A program made the translations under genes and the position numbers. This document shows, in pieces, positions 31,683-34,665 of a DNA stretch of 34,665 nucleotides; the first letter of the stretch is position 1; every line of letters starts with the position of its first letter. Source of the DNA: Planctomycetota bacterium (GTDB taxonomy: Bacteria > Planctomycetota > Planctomycetia > Pirellulales > UBA1268); NCBI GenBank assembly GCA_029978905.1, contig JAPOIM010000045.1:1-34665 (forward strand), written 5' to 3'. The notes beneath the pieces were generated by a model that was not told the DNA's origin, made no database searches, and saw only the letters and a program-made list of their open reading frames with translations.

Positions 31683-34370
31683 ATGCTTTGGCGAACGACG
31701 GCAGGGATTCTCCTGGTGCTGTGGATGGGGGGCGGGCACGCCGACGAGGTGGTGGGCCGTCGAGAAGATGGGGCCCAGGTCACGCCGGTTAATCAGGTGG
31801 TCGAGCCGGCGGGCATGCAGGTGGAGCTGCCTGGGCTGCGTCCGCAGGTTGTGGCGCTTTCGCCTGATGGCTCGCTGCTGGTCACCTCGGGCAAGACAAA
31901 CGAAGTGGTCGTGGTCAATCCTGACGGCGGTGAGATCCTCGACCGGGTGAAGCCTCCCTCCGAGCAGCAGCTCGATCCACCGAGCGAGCCCTCCGACCGC
32001 AATCTCGCGCCCGACACGCGGGCGATTGAAAGTTACAACGGCCTCGTCTTTTCCCCCGACGGCCGCTGGCTCGCGATGAGCAACGTGCATGGTTCGGTGA
32101 AGCTGTTTTCGGTGGCCGAGGGGCGTGTGGCTCCGTCCCACACCCTGTCGCTTCCGCCGGCAAATGCCCCGCACCGTGCAGCAGAGATTCCCGCAGGGCT
32201 GCGGTTCTCGGGGGACGGCTCACGGCTTTACGTGTGTGGCAACCTTTCGAACCGCTTGCTCGAGATCGACGTCGCGGGTGGTGAGGTGCTGCGAGCGTTT
32301 GCGGTGGGTGTCGCTCCGTTTGAGGTGGTGCTCGCGGGAGGTAAGGCGTTTGTGAGCAACCTCGGTGGTCGTCGACCAGGCCCAGACGATCTGACGGGGC
32401 AAGCAGGGAAGGGGATGCTGGTGCGTGTCGATCCTCTGCGGCATACCGCGCTTGAAGGTTCGGTGAGTGTGGTCGACCTGGAGTCGGGTGAAGTGAGCGA
32501 GGTGGTTGTGGGACGGCATGCGTCGGCGATGGCGGTGTCGCCCAATGGAGCGCATGTGGTGGTGGCCAACTCTGGCGATGACTCGCTCATGATTTTCGAC
32601 GCGTCGACCGGTGACCTCGTGGAAACCGTGTGGGCCAAACGCACACCTGCCGAGCTCTATAGCGCCATGCCAAACGGTCTTAGCTTTGACCGCGAGGGCG
32701 AGCGTCTCTACGTGACCAACGGCGCTCAGAATGCCGTGGCGGTGCTTGCATGGGATCCTGAAGACCGCGGCGAGACGCGGGTGATCGGCTTGATTCCGGT
32801 TGGCTGGTTTCCTGGTGCGGTGGCATTCGATGCGACCCGCCACCAGCTCGTGGTGGCAAACATCAAAGGGCTCACCGACACGCCCCGGGAGCGCGAGGGG
32901 GCCGAGGCCTTCAACACGCACCAGTACCACGGCTCGCTGTCGCTTGTTGCGGTGCCGGATGACAAACAACTCGCCACGTTCTCAGAGCACGTCGACCGCA
33001 ACATGCGGCTGCCGGCGGTGATTGCGTCCGCATTGCCGCCTCGCGACGGGGTGCCAGTCCGCGTGATTCCCGAGCGGATTGGTGAGCCGAGCTTGATTGA
33101 GCATGTGGTCTACATCGTCAAGGAAAACCGCACGTTTGATCAGGTGCTCGGCGACATGCCAGGCTGCCGAGCGGAGCCGGCGCTGTGCATCTTTGGTGAG
33201 GAGATCACGCCCAATCAGCACGCCCTCGCTCGGGAGTTTGTGCTGCTCGACAACACCTACTGCTGTGGGATCTTGAGCGCCGACGGTCACAACTGGTCGA
33301 CGGCCGCGGTGGCCAATGACTACATCGAAAAAAGTTTTGCGGGTTTCCCACGGAGTTATCCCGACGGCATGGAAGACGCCGACAACGATGCCCTCGCCTG
33401 GAGCCCCGCCGGCTTTATCTGGGACTCCGCGCTCGCCGCTGGCAAAACGGTTCGCAACTACGGTGAGTTCATGATGCCGCGGGTGCGGTGGAAGGATCCC
33501 GCACGAGTTGGCCAGCCAGACTTCGCGGCGTGCTATGCCGCCTGGCAGGCAGGGCCGGAAGCGAGCGACGTGGTGTTTGCCTCAGAGCCGGCGGTCGAGA
33601 CCCTGCGGCCGCACTCACCGCTTGGCACCGTGGGCTGGAACATGAGCGTGCCCGATCAGTTCCGGGCGGATGTCGTCCTTCAAGAACTCGGGGGCTACGA
33701 AGCCGAAGGCACCTATCCCAACCTGACGATCATCTGCCTCCCGCAAGATCATACGAGTGGCACCTCGCCTGGTTGTCCCACGCCCGCGGCGTGCATGGCC
33801 GACAACGATCTGGCGGTTGGGCGGATTGTGGAGGGGCTCTCGCAGAGCCGCTTCTGGCCCAAGATGGCGGTCTTTATCATCGAAGACGATCCGCAGGCAG
33901 GCTGGGACCATGTCAGTGGCTACCGCACCACGGCGTATGTGGCGAGCCCGTTTGCCAAGCGGGGCGTGACGATCAGCACGCAGTACAACTCGACGAGTGT
34001 GTTGCGAACGATCGGACAGATCTTGGGGCTGAAGCCGATGAACCTCTTCGATGCCAGTGCCACGCCGATGGTGGACTGCTTTGTCGAGGATGTTGCCCAC
34101 GCCACGTTCACGCCGTTTGAGGTACGGCCGGTGTCAGTGCCGCTCGATGCGATGAATCCCTCGGCGGCGTCGATCGCGGATCCGCTCCTCAAGGCCCACG
34201 CTCTGGCCAGCACGCAGATGAACTTCGCCCAGATCGATCGGGCCCCGGAAGACCTGCTCAACCGCGTGCTCTGGCACGCCATGCGGGGCAGCGCCTCACC
34301 CTATCCCGCCTGGGCCGTCGTGCCCGAGGATGAGGATGACGACGACGAAGCCGCTGCGAACAGAGATTAG
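31683..34370 (+). CDS. Exported YVTN-type propeller fused to a phosphoesterase (phospholipase C/acid phosphatase) domain
   Basis: 895 residues from ATG 31683 (GGGAG 8 bases upstream). A signal peptide (about 2-22, TTAGILLVLWMGGGHA) is followed by a beta-propeller (about 30-460) with blades such as PQVVALSPDGSLLVTSGKTN, LRFSGDGSRLYVCGN, MAVSPNGAHVVVANSGDDS and LSFDREGERLYVTNGAQNAV. A phosphoesterase domain (473 to about 800) has VYIVKENRTFDQVLGD, a metal-site block, and IIEDDPQAGWDHVSGYRTT near 735-755. The C-terminus is very acidic (PEDEDDDDEAA). The family hydrolyses phosphate esters in the periplasm; the propeller probably binds partner or substrate. Conserved Asn/Arg near 476-480 suggest an active enzyme. 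Divergent from the sulfotransferase. Substrate unknown. Confidence 0.88.
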   Translation: MLWRTTAGILLVLWMGGGHADEVVGRREDGAQVTPVNQVVEPAGMQVELPGLRPQVVALSPDGSLLVTSGKTNEVVVVNPDGGEILDRVKPPSEQQLDPPSEPSDRNLAPDTRAIESYNGLVFSPDGRWLAMSNVHGSVKLFSVAEGRVAPSHTLSLPPANAPHRAAEIPAGLRFSGDGSRLYVCGNLSNRLLEIDVAGGEVLRAFAVGVAPFEVVLAGGKAFVSNLGGRRPGPDDLTGQAGKGMLVRVDPLRHTALEGSVSVVDLESGEVSEVVVGRHASAMAVSPNGAHVVVANSGDDSLMIFDASTGDLVETVWAKRTPAELYSAMPNGLSFDREGERLYVTNGAQNAVAVLAWDPEDRGETRVIGLIPVGWFPGAVAFDATRHQLVVANIKGLTDTPREREGAEAFNTHQYHGSLSLVAVPDDKQLATFSEHVDRNMRLPAVIASALPPRDGVPVRVIPERIGEPSLIEHVVYIVKENRTFDQVLGDMPGCRAEPALCIFGEEITPNQHALAREFVLLDNTYCCGILSADGHNWSTAAVANDYIEKSFAGFPRSYPDGMEDADNDALAWSPAGFIWDSALAAGKTVRNYGEFMMPRVRWKDPARVGQPDFAACYAAWQAGPEASDVVFASEPAVETLRPHSPLGTVGWNMSVPDQFRADVVLQELGGYEAEGTYPNLTIICLPQDHTSGTSPGCPTPAACMADNDLAVGRIVEGLSQSRFWPKMAVFIIEDDPQAGWDHVSGYRTTAYVASPFAKRGVTISTQYNSTSVLRTIGQILGLKPMNLFDASATPMVDCFVEDVAHATFTPFEVRPVSVPLDAMNPSAASIADPLLKAHALASTQMNFAQIDRAPEDLLNRVLWHAMRGSASPYPAWAVVPEDEDDDDEAAANRD

Positions 34371-34383
34371 TGAGCCCAGCCAC

Positions 34384-34396
34384 GCTGCTCCGCAGC
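34384..34396 (+). terminator. Weak hairpin after the phosphoesterase gene
   Basis: GCTGC-TCC-GCAGC, 14 bases after the stop codon, followed by ATTT rather than a T-run. It could be a terminator stem, but the support is slight. Confidence 0.2.
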
Positions 34397-34463
34397 ATTT
34401 CGTGGCCGCTTGACGGAGCGTGAGATCTTGCCCGCGGGGGGCGTCCGTCGCGAGGAGGGAGGC

Positions 34464-34501
34464 CACCGTTTTGGTGGGGTCACCGTTTTGGTGGGGTCAC
34501 C
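34464..34501. repeat. Duplicated 17-base motif, possible activator-binding site
   Basis: CACCGTTTTGGTGGGGT occurs twice in tandem (34464-34480, 34481-34497) and is followed by a partial third copy CACC. Each unit contains the inverted pair CACC/GGTG. It lies about 120-155 bases upstream of the sigma-54 promoter, the distance at which enhancer-binding activators usually bind. Confidence 0.5.
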
Positions 34502-34619
34502 AAGAAAGTGATGGCCGTTGTCGCGAGGCAAGTCGTCGCGTGAGCTCGGGGCGGCGAGATCGCGTTTTTCTTTGGGAAAAAACCACGTTGAGCGAAAAAC
34601 TCTTCGTGCTGGGACACTT

Positions 34620-34635
34620 TGGCACGGCTCTTGCT
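34620..34635 (+). promoter_or_regulatory. Sigma-54 (RpoN) promoter, -24/-12
   Basis: TGGCAC at 34620-34625, five bases, then TTGCT at 34631-34635: an exact match to the TGGCAC-N5-TTGCW consensus. Transcription would start near 34647 and run rightward out of the window, so the controlled gene is not visible. The 295 bases from 34371 contain no convincing gene. Confidence 0.72.
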
Positions 34636-34665
34636 TACTGATTTGGTGGTTGCGTGATTGCAGGC

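Noticed and set aside
34420..34641. Short open frame at the right edge
   Set aside because: It runs through the tandem motif and the sigma-54 promoter and has no recognisable sequence.

Overview
The window is a GC-rich bacterial segment that most likely comes from a planctomycete of the Pirellulales type. The call rests on its family mix: a DUF1501 protein with a twin-arginine signal, a PVC-type dehydrogenase/haem-binding protein, a secreted sulfatase, a thioredoxin/PDZ/CxxCH protein, a PQQ-type propeller opening with the planctomycete FRG motif, a BBP7-like outer-membrane protein, a secreted EF-hand protein and a Gfo/Idh/MocA plus phytanoyl-CoA dioxygenase pair. I see no rRNA, tRNA, CRISPR array, phage gene or transposase.

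Layout. 48-4897 (minus) is a housekeeping block read lysS, lolC/E-like permease, lolD-like ATPase, ilvE, with short gaps or overlaps. 5148-6818 (plus) holds a small VOC-fold protein and an outer-membrane barrel. 6832-11297 has a PQQ-propeller protein divergent from a sulfatase plus thioredoxin/PDZ pair. 11328-17115 (minus) is a compact four-gene unit: SMP-30 lactonase-like protein, patatin-like lipase, alpha/beta hydrolase and dicarboxylate/amino-acid symporter, the last two joined by a 4-base start/stop overlap. 17213-18334 has an EF-hand protein convergent with a Gly/Pro-rich membrane protein. 18471-20422 is a dioxygenase/oxidoreductase pair. 20767-22110 is DUF1501, followed by a convergent exported protein of unknown role.

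22854-29931 carries the most unusual gene: an 1885-residue exported protein joining an acetyl-xylan-esterase-like hydrolase, an endonuclease/exonuclease/phosphatase-fold domain, a PVC dehydrogenase propeller, HEAT-like repeats and a c-type haem domain, with an MFS transporter 13 bases downstream. 30075-34370 has a small helix-turn-helix-like protein, a Stf0-type sulfotransferase and a YVTN-propeller/phosphoesterase fusion.

Non-coding signals: a roughly 209-base palindromic element occurs twice (20440 and 30579), in both cases just after the stop codon of a plus-strand gene. The right edge holds a full-match sigma-54 promoter (34620-34635), about 120 bases downstream of a duplicated 17-base motif that could be its activator site; its gene lies outside the window. 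The spacer upstream of lysS has nested hairpins that may be a leader RNA.

Taken together, most of the accessory genes look like secreted or envelope hydrolases and redox proteins for breaking down complex, partly sulfated and esterified organic matter, with transporters nearby. That reading is inference from family membership.
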